A stretch of 64,000 bases of DNA from Clostridiaceae bacterium 14S0207 (GCA_003288255.1 CP026600.1:2852001-2916000), one strand, 5' to 3'; numbered from the stretch's first letter, positions 8,777-16,837 are shown. Notes: generated by a model from the sequence alone, not told the origin. Translations and numbers: made by a program.

Positions 8777-11266
8777 CTAAGCTACCTTAACTATATCAAT
8801 GACTTTACCTTGATTTTTATGCTTTACATCATAGTAAATCCCTTCTAGTTCAAGGTTAGATTTTATTTCATTTAATCTCCTGCTTAGTACATTAGGTTCT
8901 TTAGCCCATAACTTAGATGTTGTATCAATCTGCTCTGCTTCTGCAACTTCATTCAGTACTGTTAATAATGTCCTTACAGTTCCACTAAAGTTCTTTACCT
9001 CGTCCATGTACTTAATTAATGCAGTAGCTACTGGATTAGCTTCAACTGCTTCTTGGTTAGCTTTCTTCTGATTATTTAAATATGCTTTTAAAAACACTTC
9101 TCCACCAATTCCACAAGCTTCTGCCACAGCATAACCCCATCTAGTAAAGTCAGCCATTCTACCCAACTTATATAATGTTACTGTTGGGTATATCTTCATA
9201 GCTTTTGATAATGTTGTTAACATAGCTCCTAGTATTTTAGGCTTATCAGCATTGAAGTCCTCCCATACCCTAGATTCTTCTTTTCTTTCATCTTCTGGAA
9301 TTCTTTCTAATGCTAAAACTATACATCTATCAAGTAAATCAGCTCTTGTAGCCATAACATTAATCCCATTTAAGGTTATACGACTTTTAAAGTTGATTAT
9401 TTTCTCATCATCATCTGTATATAACTTTCTTTTACTGTAGCCACCACCTGTTGAAGCAATGCAGAATAGGTCACTTTTCTCTGATGAAATACTATCTAGG
9501 TTATCAAAACAAGGCATATAGTTATTAAATAATGCTATTGCTAAATCTTGTATAGCTTTAGGTATTGAAATTATATCTCTTGAAGCTGGGTCAATTAAGC
9601 TTCTATTCATCTTCATGGTAGTGGTTTTAGAAGCTCCTTTCTCCCCATGAATTACTTCAATTGGATGAGGAATATATGGTATTAATCTAGTTACTAGACT
9701 TACTGTATGAAGAGTTTTATCTTCTTCGTCTTTAAACCTAAAATGTCTATCTAGTAAACCTACTAAATCCTCATATTGCTCTGGTATCACTTGTTCTTTC
9801 ATATTGTTTCTTCTTATAAATAGAATTTGCTTACTATCATCAATTGCCCACCCATTTTCATCTATCTTAATGATGGTTGAATCCTTATCTCCAATGTCAT
9901 AGTAGATAGTATTTTCTACGCTTGTACATCTTTTAGCCACTTCTATCTCCTCACCTTCATATAAAGCTTTAGCTTCTAACACTCCAATTGCTTGATTAAT
10001 ATTATCTTTAGATGGAGCTTTTTGAGTGTTATCATAATACCTTTTTCTTAAAAGCATTTGATACTTCTTATCTTCTATGCCATAAACTTCATAAAAGTTA
10101 CCTTTATCTACTGCAACGAATGTTTCTTCTAATGAGTTATGAAAAAACACATCATTATTTTCTAATGCAAGGTCTATCAATACATCAGCTTGACTCCTTT
10201 TGGATTCATCATCAGCTTTTATATCATCGTAATATTCTGTATTTTCCCTTGAAGCCTTCGGCTCATACATCTCTTTAAGTGACTCCCAATTGTTTTCTGA
10301 ACAACTGTCATGATGACATTTAGCACTAATTCCACCCTCATAAAGTTGTGTTACTGATGCAGATTCATCAGTATGATTAGGATTCCAAGGACATACTTTT
10401 AGAACATGGCATAATCCATACTCCTTTTCTTCTGTATGACTTATTTCTATTTCATGCTTTTCTAGCCACTCTTTAGCATCAAAGCAACTTATTACATTAG
10501 TTTTATTGCTTTGCTTTTTAACTTTAACTTCTTTCTTTGGTATAAGCTCTGCTACTTTCTTAATTAATCTTTCTTCTAAAACATTAAACTCTTCTGGAAT
10601 ATCTATTATTCGTGACCTTCTATGAGGTCTTGTTTCAGTATTCTCACCTTTACAAGCCCTAGTTCCATATAACTTAGTTATTCTAGCAGGGTTATAGGTT
10701 GTCTTATCTATTTGAGCTTTATCAGTACTAAACTTCTTATCTAACACAATAAGAAAATCCTTTATCATCTGAGTTACTTCCTTAGTATTAGGTAAATCTA
10801 GCTTATATAGTACATGGTATCCATTACCACTACATGCTACTATAGGCTGTGGAAATCCTTCACTTGTTAAATATTCTATTACTGACTTGGCTACAACATT
10901 TGCTGACTCAAGTTCTTCATCTGTAGATGAAATCCCTGCTGGTCTCTTTGGGTCTACATCTATAAGAAGCAATGCTCTTCTTATTATCTCTGAATCAGAT
11001 GTTGTATGTTTAGCATAATCTGCTAATCTATTCTTAGCTCTTGCCATTAGTTCTTCTGAAAAAACATTTAATGTAAAGAAGATGTTATCTTCTCCATCAT
11101 ATTTGATAATGTCATTTAAAAGCTGGTTCTTATCATCATAGTAACCACTTCTTGTCCCATTTTTAGTCTTAATCATCCTTACTTCAATTGGTACATTAAT
11201 CTTTTCTAAAGCTTTAATCCCTTTAACATATTCTTCTTTTAGTTCTCCATAATTTTTATTAATCAC
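8777..11266 (-). CDS. Primase-helicase of the element (PrimPol-like plus AAA ATPase)
   Basis: 829 residues. Residues about 60-230 resemble an archaeo-eukaryotic type primase: LLIDVDP with the metal-binding D-x-D, then CSGNGYHVLY and a later ARITKLYGTRA. Residues about 275-340 hold a Cys/His cluster (CPWNPNH and KCHHDSC). The C-terminal half is a helicase-type ATPase with Walker A GEKGASKTTT and Walker B-like MPCFDNLD at about residues 535-600. Upstream lies a coiled-coil protein, downstream the resolvase-like and integrase genes. In SCC elements a Cch ATPase similarly precedes ccr and is thought to replicate the excised form. The start follows AGGAGGAATT. Role inferred: replication of the excised circle. 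Confidence 0.85.
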   Translation of the reverse strand: MINKNYGELKEEYVKGIKALEKINVPIEVRMIKTKNGTRSGYYDDKNQLLNDIIKYDGEDNIFFTLNVFSEELMARAKNRLADYAKHTTSDSEIIRRALLLIDVDPKRPAGISSTDEELESANVVAKSVIEYLTSEGFPQPIVACSGNGYHVLYKLDLPNTKEVTQMIKDFLIVLDKKFSTDKAQIDKTTYNPARITKLYGTRACKGENTETRPHRRSRIIDIPEEFNVLEERLIKKVAELIPKKEVKVKKQSNKTNVISCFDAKEWLEKHEIEISHTEEKEYGLCHVLKVCPWNPNHTDESASVTQLYEGGISAKCHHDSCSENNWESLKEMYEPKASRENTEYYDDIKADDESKRSQADVLIDLALENNDVFFHNSLEETFVAVDKGNFYEVYGIEDKKYQMLLRKRYYDNTQKAPSKDNINQAIGVLEAKALYEGEEIEVAKRCTSVENTIYYDIGDKDSTIIKIDENGWAIDDSKQILFIRRNNMKEQVIPEQYEDLVGLLDRHFRFKDEEDKTLHTVSLVTRLIPYIPHPIEVIHGEKGASKTTTMKMNRSLIDPASRDIISIPKAIQDLAIALFNNYMPCFDNLDSISSEKSDLFCIASTGGGYSKRKLYTDDDEKIINFKSRITLNGINVMATRADLLDRCIVLALERIPEDERKEESRVWEDFNADKPKILGAMLTTLSKAMKIYPTVTLYKLGRMADFTRWGYAVAEACGIGGEVFLKAYLNNQKKANQEAVEANPVATALIKYMDEVKNFSGTVRTLLTVLNEVAEAEQIDTTSKLWAKEPNVLSRRLNEIKSNLELEGIYYDVKHKNQGKVIDIVKVA

Positions 11267-11323
11267 TTTAATTCCTCCTAGATGTTTTTATCTTTGCTAC
11301 AATTAAGATATTATCATCGTAAA

Positions 11324-11362
11324 AAAAGAAAAGCTAAGACATAAAATCTTAGCTTTTTTTGT
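11324..11362. terminator. Bidirectional hairpin terminator
   Basis: Stem aaaagctaagac / gtcttagctttt-like with A and T runs on both sides, overlapping the last codons of the 216-aa gene on the minus strand. It may limit read-through into the primase-helicase gene. Confidence 0.6.
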
Positions 11363-11999
11363 CCTTGCTTTTTATATTTTTTATATTATTGCTACCATAT
11401 GCCGTTAAGGTTTGGATTAATTTTTCTTTATATCTTATATCATCAATCTCATCTAACTCTTCACAACGTTTTTGTATCGTTTTATGTAATTCATCAATTT
11501 GTTTCTCATATTCATCCAGTACAATTTTCATTAAATCTGTAGATTCAACATCGAAGTAATTCGGAATTACATTAATGATGTAGTTTACCTTACTATTTAT
11601 TTTATCTATCTTTTGTCTTATTAATTCCATATCATTAACTTTTTCTTTAACGTTTTCGTCATTTATATTTTTCAACATAAATTCAGTATACTTTTTATGC
11701 TCTTGCTCTGTTAAATTCTTATTAGAACCTATTTTAAGAATTATTTTTTTTAGTTCATTTTCATTTACTATTTCTTTTATGGTTAAAATATATTTTTCTT
11801 TATAGTCTTCTAATATTCCTTTGGTCATAAAATAGTCACTAGTACCTCTTAGCACCTTATCTATTCTTTGTAACTCCTTATAACAAGCATCATAATTTTT
11901 TGATGTTTCCTTATTAACAAGATATATTTCTTCTACTAATTCACTTAATGGATATACCTTTTTTACTTCTTCAGCTTTGTTACTTTCTTTTTTTATCAT
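11349..11999 (-). CDS. Hypothetical 216-aa coiled-coil protein
   Basis: A highly charged, helical protein (many E, K, I and N) with a predicted coiled coil from about residue 40 to 190 and a lysine-rich tail. No signal peptide or membrane segment. No family recognised. It lies directly upstream of the primase-helicase, 82 bp apart, in the same direction, with a terminator-like hairpin between. A role with the replication module is a guess from position. The start has AAGGTAGAGAA upstream. Confidence 0.7.
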   Translation of the reverse strand: MIKKESNKAEEVKKVYPLSELVEEIYLVNKETSKNYDACYKELQRIDKVLRGTSDYFMTKGILEDYKEKYILTIKEIVNENELKKIILKIGSNKNLTEQEHKKYTEFMLKNINDENVKEKVNDMELIRQKIDKINSKVNYIINVIPNYFDVESTDLMKIVLDEYEKQIDELHKTIQKRCEELDEIDDIRYKEKLIQTLTAYGSNNIKNIKSKDKKS

Positions 12000-12082
12000 A
12001 TTACTTTTCTCTACCTTTCTTATGTCATATAAATTACATTATATTTAATTATATCATTTATAAATATGCCCCTTTTAAATAT

Positions 12083-12126
12083 GAAAATATTGTCACTATT
12101 GATACACCTATTGTGACGATATTTTC
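12083..12126. promoter_or_regulatory. Inverted repeat upstream of the replication genes (shared motif)
   Basis: Half sites gaaaatattgtcac (12083-12096) and gtgacgatattttc (12113-12126) are inverted with one mismatch. The same core appears at 8102-8153 upstream of the integrase gene. A candidate operator of an unidentified regulator of the element. Confidence 0.5.
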
Positions 12127-12170
12127 TAAAAAAATAAGCTATCACTCTTTACTAAACTGCATTAAATACG

Positions 12171-12204
12171 CTAAATACTTATTGAAAAATCAATAAGTAT
12201 TTAG
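12171..12204. repeat. Perfect 15-bp inverted repeat
   Basis: ctaaatacttattga and tcaataagtatttag are exact inverted copies with a 4-nt loop. On the minus strand no T run follows, so a simple terminator is unlikely. It may be an operator or a replication-initiator site close to the 48-aa HTH-like gene. Confidence 0.55.
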
Positions 12205-12215
12205 TGAGACTTTAT

Positions 12216-12362
12216 TTAGTTTTCCTTCATGAACCTTCTTATTAAGCTTTGAGATACTCCAAATTTAGCTGATGCACTTTCAATTGCTTCTGATTCAGAT
12301 AAACCACTTGCTATGAGTTGAAGAATAATTCCAATTATCTTAATTATTTTTAGTATATCCAT
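12216..12362 (-). CDS. Small 48-aa helix-turn-helix-like protein
   Basis: Starts MDILKIIKIIGIILQ and ends RRFMKEN. The C-terminal half (SESEAIESASAKFGVSQSLIRR) looks like the helix-turn-helix of a small regulator, in which the first helix contains A and the turn is FGVSQ. Its ATG has AGGAGAG upstream and overlaps the last 23 bases of the preceding gene, so translation is probably coupled. It may control the element, but this is unproved. Confidence 0.6.
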   Translation of the reverse strand: MDILKIIKIIGIILQLIASGLSESEAIESASAKFGVSQSLIRRFMKEN

Positions 12363-12720
12363 TTACTTCTCTCCTTAAATATATGTAAAAATAAGAATAT
12401 GTATCCCTTACTGGAATTAATTTAATTACATACTTTGCTACTTCAAAGTCCATATATAAAAGAGTTTCATTATCATAGCCTGTGCCTCCACATAGCTCTA
12501 CAACCTCTTTATAGCTGTTAAGTAAATCAAATTGAATGTAATTTAATCCTTGTTGTAGCTTCTTTAAATCTATTTCCTCCTTGTTGTTTAACTTTATTAT
12601 TAAATCTTTTAGATTCCATTGGTTAGCTAATCTTCCATCATAGAAATCAAATCTCATTACTCCTAAAAGTTCCTTACTATCATAGTTAAAATACTTTTCT
12701 TTACTTAATTCTTTCATCAT
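12340..12720 (-). CDS. Hypothetical 126-aa protein
   Basis: Soluble mixed alpha/beta protein with no recognised family. Conserved-looking blocks include LLGVMRFDFYDGRLANQWNL and YFYIYLRREVNGY. The start has GGAGG 5 bases upstream. It is one of four closely spaced small genes (12216 to 13350) that probably form an operon within the SCC-like element. Confidence 0.7.
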   Translation of the reverse strand: MMKELSKEKYFNYDSKELLGVMRFDFYDGRLANQWNLKDLIIKLNNKEEIDLKKLQQGLNYIQFDLLNSYKEVVELCGGTGYDNETLLYMDFEVAKYVIKLIPVRDTYSYFYIYLRREVNGYTKNN

Positions 12721-12730
12721 TTAATCCTCC

Positions 12731-13042
12731 TTAATACTCCTCACAAAGAAGAATATTTGAATACTCTCCATTATCCATAACATATATTTTCATCTTTCTA
12801 TCTAGCTCAACATCTTCTAATGCCAATGAATAAATAGCTTTGTACTTTGGCTCTTCTTCACTATGTTCAATTATTATTAAATCTCCTTCTTTTCTTAATT
12901 TAAATACTTGTAAATAATCTACTTCAACATTTCCTTTCTCATTAAGATTATCAATTATACTCCACATTAGAAGTTGTAATCTAATATCTATTTCCTCATT
13001 TACTCCTCTTGTAATATAATGATTACTCTTATTTTTAAACAT
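12731..13042 (-). CDS. DUF960-like protein
   Basis: 103 residues that fit the DUF960 family (staphylococcal and SCC-associated proteins of unknown function): start MFKNKSNHYITRGVNEEID, a core with DYLQVFKL, and the end YVMDNGEYSNILLCEEY. The pattern TRG-x-NE near the start, then DYLQVF, then D-G-[ED]-Y near the end, is typical of the family. The role of the family is unknown. Its presence beside a large serine recombinase and helicase supports kinship with SCC elements. AGGGGGAAC lies before the start. Confidence 0.7.
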   Translation of the reverse strand: MFKNKSNHYITRGVNEEIDIRLQLLMWSIIDNLNEKGNVEVDYLQVFKLRKEGDLIIIEHSEEEPKYKAIYSLALEDVELDRKMKIYVMDNGEYSNILLCEEY

Positions 13043-13056
13043 TTTCTATGTTCCCC

Positions 13057-13350
13057 CTATTTCTTATTTAAAATTTGAGATAAATTCTTTATAAATTCCT
13101 TTGAGAATACTCCTGCCGTTATTGATTCTTTAATTAATTGCAATAATTGTTCTTCTGTTACATCTAATGAACGTGGAATATATCTTTCTGCTGACCTTAT
13201 AGTATCTTTATAAAGGCTAAAACGGATTTCATCCGTCTTAATAGCTTTAATAAATATCTTTTCAATACAATAAGTATATTCTGCATCAGTCAGTTTCCCT
13301 TGACTCAATATCTGACAATACTTAGTATCTTTTATTACTTTCCTTGTCAT
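13057..13350 (-). CDS. Hypothetical 97-aa protein
   Basis: A small, mainly helical, basic protein with no recognised domain. AGGAGGTTGCG precedes the ATG. It is separated from the DUF960 gene by 14 bases, so the two are probably cotranscribed. The family is not recognised. Confidence 0.65.
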   Translation of the reverse strand: MTRKVIKDTKYCQILSQGKLTDAEYTYCIEKIFIKAIKTDEIRFSLYKDTIRSAERYIPRSLDVTEEQLLQLIKESITAGVFSKEFIKNLSQILNKK

Positions 13351-13377
13351 CGCAACCTCCTATACCCTATAAATAAT

Positions 13378-13416
13378 AAAAACCTTAACTACCGTTATAT
13401 TGGCAATTAAGGCTTC
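13378..13416 (-). terminator. Terminator after the 120-aa gene
   Basis: Inverted repeat CCTTAATTGCC / GGTAGTTAAGG followed by TTTTTATT on the minus strand, ending the transcript of the 120-aa gene. Confidence 0.6.
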
Positions 13417-13778
13417 TAATCAATCATATAATTTTTTAAGTTTTGTGGTGTTAATTCAATTGGAATTATAAGAGATATGGAATAATCGTTATTGCAGATT
13501 ATCAAGCTATTAGTATAAACTTCCCCATTATTGCATACTATCTTGTCTACATATTCTGCAATAACTTCATTACAATCAATATATGCTTTATCCATTATTT
13601 CTTTAAAGTTTTCTATTTTTTCTACAACTACTACATAACCTCCAGCATCTTCATATCTGTTTCTATTAGCTCCATATTCTGAATCTAGTATTTGTAGTAT
13701 CTCTTCAATAGTTTCTTGTACCTCCTGTGGTATATTTTTTAAAATTCCTTTTTCTCTTGAATATGCTATTTCTATCAT
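13416..13778 (-). CDS. Hypothetical 120-aa protein
   Basis: Soluble acidic protein, beta-rich toward the C-terminus (VYTNSLIICNNDYSISLIIPIEL). No recognised domain. AAGGAGGCAAT lies before the start. Flanked by terminator hairpins on both sides, so it is expressed as its own unit, which is unusual in a row of small genes. Confidence 0.65.
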   Translation of the reverse strand: MIEIAYSREKGILKNIPQEVQETIEEILQILDSEYGANRNRYEDAGGYVVVVEKIENFKEIMDKAYIDCNEVIAEYVDKIVCNNGEVYTNSLIICNNDYSISLIIPIELTPQNLKNYMID

Positions 13779-13798
13779 TTATATTGCCTCCTTTATAA

Positions 13799-13848
13799 TA
13801 AAAATTACTCCTACCTGTATACTTAATATACAAGTAGGAGTAATTTTT
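13799..13848 (-). terminator. Long perfect hairpin, terminator
   Basis: Arms aaaattactcctac and gtaggagtaatttt with a further inner stem cctgtata/tatacaa form a stem of about 20 bp. It follows the 104-aa gene closely and has T runs on both sides. Confidence 0.75.
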
Positions 13849-13851
13849 CTT

Positions 13852-14166
13852 TTATATTAAACTTCTATAAAGCTCTACTGTTGGGTTATCCTCACTAACT
13901 AATGAATTTAATTTTTGGATTGTTATATCATAAAAACCTTTTTCTTTAGCATATTTTATTGCTTCTACATATGTGATTTCAAAAATATTATCTGTTATCT
14001 TATAATAAAAATCATCATTCATAACACCAAAGAAATATTTTACTGCATCCTCATACGTCATTCTTGGAATTTCTTCTAAGTCACAATTTTCATCTGTATA
14101 AGAACCATTTCTATCGTTCCATTGAAGAAATTTAGTAATAGCAATACGTTCTTTATTTTTATCCAT
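13852..14166 (-). CDS. Hypothetical 104-aa protein
   Basis: A helical acidic protein with no recognised family. It starts MDKNKERIAITKFLQWNDRNG after GGAGGTTATG at a slightly long distance. It stands alone between the Nudix gene and a strong terminator. Confidence 0.6.
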   Translation of the reverse strand: MDKNKERIAITKFLQWNDRNGSYTDENCDLEEIPRMTYEDAVKYFFGVMNDDFYYKITDNIFEITYVEAIKYAKEKGFYDITIQKLNSLVSEDNPTVELYRSLI

Positions 14167-14219
14167 AGACCTACATAACCTCCATCATAATATATCTCAT
14201 TCAATATTATAATATATAT

Positions 14220-14648
14220 TTATATACTGCTTAAGATACGCAATGCATCCAATGCCATTGCCTTAACATGAGGTTTTATATTATCATTACTCTCAATTTC
14301 TTCTTTAGTAAACCAATATAATTCTTTGCTTTCTCCCTTTTGTGGCTTAACTTCAATAGTTAATGCTCTTGCAAAATATATAAAATCTATATTTTCAAGA
14401 AGAGTATGCATTGGATTATGTAATTGTACTACTCTTCCTAAACTTAATTCAGTATCTCTATTAAACAATTCAACTTTAAGTCCTGATTCCTCATAAACTT
14501 CTCTAATAGCAGTTTCATGAGGTACTTCATCTTGATTCAATTTCCCACCTAACGGGAAAAGTGTATTATATTTTTTATGTTTATGTAATAAAACCTTATT
14601 ATTACTAACTACATACACTGATGATGTTATACTTCTATTTAAATTCAC
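14220..14648 (-). CDS. Nudix hydrolase
   Basis: 142 residues with a complete Nudix box GKLNQDEVPHETAIREVYEESG at about residues 37-58 (G-x5-E-x7-R-E-U-x-E-E-x-G pattern), so it should bind Mg and hydrolyse a nucleoside diphosphate-linked compound. The substrate cannot be told. It starts at GTG with GGAGGGAT upstream. It is divergent from the candidate restriction endonuclease, sharing a 114-bp promoter region. Nudix proteins are found now and then as cargo in defence islands, but it may equally be a housekeeping gene moved with the element. Confidence 0.82.
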   Translation of the reverse strand: MNLNRSITSSVYVVSNNKVLLHKHKKYNTLFPLGGKLNQDEVPHETAIREVYEESGLKVELFNRDTELSLGRVVQLHNPMHTLLENIDFIYFARALTIEVKPQKGESKELYWFTKEEIESNDNIKPHVKAMALDALRILSSI

Positions 14649-14762
14649 TTATTATTATCCCTCCAAAAACTTAATATACTTATTATACTTCATATTTTAT
14701 TCCAATTTTAGACTTAATTTGATATAATTTATGTACAAGCTATAAATAGGAGGTTGTTAAGT

Positions 14763-15617
14763 ATGAAAAAAAGTAACTCATTTACTCCTGATTGGGAACG
14801 CTTTGAAATTGAATGTACCAATTTTTTAAATTCTAAGTTTAATAACTTAGGCTTTAATTTTATAAGAAAAGGAAGTACAGACAGTACTGAAACTGATATT
14901 ACTATTAGTAAAAATGGTGTTGAACTTGCTAGTATAGAAGCAAAAATGCCTAATTCTCAAGCTGGACAAATAGTAGTTTTGATTGAAAATGATAAATTTG
15001 TTTTTTCTCAAGCATCAGTAGCTCCAAATAACATATTTACTCAAAGTATTATTGATTATATTAATGATAATTTCCAAGAATATAATAACGTGTCTACATC
15101 CTCTATAAAAATAGATTTAGATGAGGACATCCTTTACTCCAGAATAGTAGAACATTATACAAATGTAAAGAAAAGTGCTTTTTTTATTACTGGAGATATA
15201 AGAACTGGACATAAAGCAATTTTTAAATGTGCTGAATTAAAAAACTACTTTTCAATATCTGCTGTTTTAAGAAGAAAAAGAAGTGGCACAAGTGATTTAC
15301 CTAAAAAATATAGAGACTCTCATCTACCTAAAATAGATGAATCTTTATCAAATAAATCTATTTATATAACCGATACAGATGAAAAAAATAATAAACTTTA
15401 TGTAACTCTTAATGAGGAAATTAAAGAAACATCTTCTCAGTATATTACATGTGAAGATTTTGATATATTTTTAGCTGCTGAATCTGGCTCTACTTATAGA
15501 GTGAAAAAGAGAAGTAATACTAATAACCCAAATATAATGTTTGAACTTTCATTAAAATTCACTCTTAATGAAGATATCGGTTTAGAGAAATTTAATAACT
15601 ATCTTAATAGTTTATAA
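14763..15617 (+). CDS. Candidate type II restriction endonuclease (PD-(D/E)XK)
   Basis: 284 residues; the ATG at 14763 is chosen because TAGGAGG lies 9 bases upstream, while the longer reading begins at TTG just after that site. At about residues 37-62 the D of STETDITIS is followed by SIEAKM, a D-x(n)-E-x-K arrangement typical of PD-(D/E)XK nucleases. The rest has no recognised family. Its convergent neighbour is a cytosine-5 methyltransferase 13 bp away, making a likely restriction-modification pair. It is the only plus-strand gene of the element. The sequence specificity is not predictable. Confidence 0.65.
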   Translation: MKKSNSFTPDWERFEIECTNFLNSKFNNLGFNFIRKGSTDSTETDITISKNGVELASIEAKMPNSQAGQIVVLIENDKFVFSQASVAPNNIFTQSIIDYINDNFQEYNNVSTSSIKIDLDEDILYSRIVEHYTNVKKSAFFITGDIRTGHKAIFKCAELKNYFSISAVLRRKRSGTSDLPKKYRDSHLPKIDESLSNKSIYITDTDEKNNKLYVTLNEEIKETSSQYITCEDFDIFLAAESGSTYRVKKRSNTNNPNIMFELSLKFTLNEDIGLEKFNNYLNSL

Positions 15618-15618
15618 A

Positions 15619-15644
15619 AAAGAGAGTATTTATTTACTCTCTTT
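15619..15644. terminator. Bidirectional terminator between endonuclease and methyltransferase
   Basis: A perfect 10-bp stem, aaagagagta / tactctcttt, with T or A runs on each side. The right arm overlaps the last codons of the methyltransferase. Confidence 0.85.
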
Positions 15645-16628
15645 TTCAATTGCACACTCTACATATGCTTCTTGTTGAATAGCTTCATTTATACAACCAA
15701 CAATGTACTTTAATACTGGTAATGCTACACTATTACCAAATTGCTTATAAGCTTGATTTGTCTTTTCTGCTATAATAAAATTTTCTGGGAATCCTTGTAC
15801 TCTTGCACACTCTCTTGGGGATAATTTTCTTACATGACCATTAATAAGATATGCTCCTGTTTTAGCTCCAGAACCACCACCTTCTGCTGATAATGTTATA
15901 GCATGACCTAATGGACTATAAATCCTATCTCCTTGACCACCTTTATTTATTGTACCAATTCTTATTGGCTTTGCCTCACACCTAGTTATCTCTATATCTT
16001 TTAATACTATATCGTCTCTAATTATCCTACATGATTCAGTCATACTATCATCTTCCAATATGTCCTTTAAATATGTAGTGCATTGTATTGGTTTAGGATA
16101 TTGAAAATTATATATTGGTAACTTTTCTCTATTAAAGCATACAAAGTATATTCTTTTTCTACTTTGTGGAACATTATAATCACTTGCATTTAAAACTTGC
16201 ATATTAACTATATATCCAAGTTCTTCTAGCATTTGTTTCATAAGTTCTATTGTTTGACTATCATTATGCTTTTTTAAGTTAGCTACATTTTCAAGAAATA
16301 AAATCTTAGGTTTATGATATTGTACAATTCTATGTATTTCAAAAAAGTGTATTCCTCTATCATCATCAAACCCCTTTTGTTTACCACTTATACTAAATGG
16401 CTGACATGGGAAACCTGCACAAAGTATATCATGACTTGGTATCTCTTCACTCTTTATTTTTGTTATATCTCCACTAGGTTTTTCTCCATAATTTGCTTCG
16501 TATGTTTCTATTGCATATTTATCCTTTTCTGATGAAAATACACACTTTCCACCATAAGATTCTAATGCTTGTCGAAACCCACCTATTCCAGCAAATAAAT
16601 CTATAAATTTCATATCTTTTATTTTCAA
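15630..16628 (-). CDS. DNA (cytosine-5) methyltransferase
   Basis: 332 residues with the C5-methyltransferase motifs in order: I (DLFAGIGGFRQAL, about 10-22), IV with the catalytic Cys in GFPCQPFSISGKQKG (about 71-85), VI LENVANL, VIII-like QSRKRIYFVCF, and IX/X (ARVQGFPENF, FGNSVALPV). The specificity domain lies between VIII and IX (about 180-270). It transfers a methyl group from SAM to cytosine, protecting the host against the neighbouring nuclease. It lies at the rlmH end of the element, transcribed toward the endonuclease. AGGAGGGT precedes the start. Confidence 0.93.
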   Translation of the reverse strand: MKIKDMKFIDLFAGIGGFRQALESYGGKCVFSSEKDKYAIETYEANYGEKPSGDITKIKSEEIPSHDILCAGFPCQPFSISGKQKGFDDDRGIHFFEIHRIVQYHKPKILFLENVANLKKHNDSQTIELMKQMLEELGYIVNMQVLNASDYNVPQSRKRIYFVCFNREKLPIYNFQYPKPIQCTTYLKDILEDDSMTESCRIIRDDIVLKDIEITRCEAKPIRIGTINKGGQGDRIYSPLGHAITLSAEGGGSGAKTGAYLINGHVRKLSPRECARVQGFPENFIIAEKTNQAYKQFGNSVALPVLKYIVGCINEAIQQEAYVECAIEKESK

Positions 16629-16763
16629 AAAAGACCCTCCTATTCTTATATTAAAATACTTAGTATCATAATAAACCTAATTTTTTTAAGAATAATATCT
16701 ATTATAGTATCATATTCCTTTATAACATAATATACATTTATTAATAATTTGAAAATATAAAAA

Positions 16764-16798
16764 GCTCTATCCATCTATAGATAAAGCATTTTATCCAA
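16764..16798 (-). terminator. Terminator inside the element, downstream of rlmH
   Basis: On the minus strand GCTTTATCTAT / ATGGATAGAGC pairs over ten bases, followed by TTTTTAT. It ends transcription coming from rlmH before it reaches the methyltransferase gene, so it insulates the element from chromosomal read-through. Confidence 0.75.
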
Positions 16799-16800
16799 TA

Positions 16801-16820
16801 TTAGTAAAAACCTCATTTAC
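16801..16820 (-). repeat. Terminal inverted repeat, rlmH end
   Basis: On the minus strand gtaaatgaggtttttactaa, a near-inverse of 4684-4703 at the other end of the element (16 of 20 bases). Confidence 0.7.
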
Positions 16821-16837
16821 TTATGATACGGTTCCCC
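16816..16837 (-). repeat. rlmH-end attachment-site direct repeat
   Basis: The last bases of rlmH, GAACCGTATCATAAGTAA on the minus strand, encoding E-P-Y-H-K and stop. It is close to the staphylococcal SCC site pattern GAAGCnTATCATAA(G/A)T(G/A)A. The second copy is at 4653-4674. Confidence 0.82.

Larger units (their letters stand above)
4653..16837. mobile_element. SCC-like integrative element in the 3' end of rlmH
   Basis: About 12.2 kb bounded by imperfect copies of the last bases of rlmH (4653-4674 and 16816-16837, 20 of 22 identical), with inverted repeats just inside. It encodes a large serine recombinase, a primase-helicase immediately upstream, a DUF960-type protein and a row of short proteins. 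The cargo comprises a candidate restriction-modification pair, a Nudix protein and a possible HEPN protein. Staphylococcal SCC elements insert at the same place in the same gene with Ccr serine recombinases, carry a Cch helicase upstream of ccr, and often carry DUF960. The recombinase end is distal to rlmH, as in SCC. All genes except the endonuclease read in the rlmH direction. Confidence 0.85.

Noticed and set aside
4653-16837. Prophage as an explanation for the element
   Set aside because: No capsid, tail, portal, terminase or lysis gene is present.
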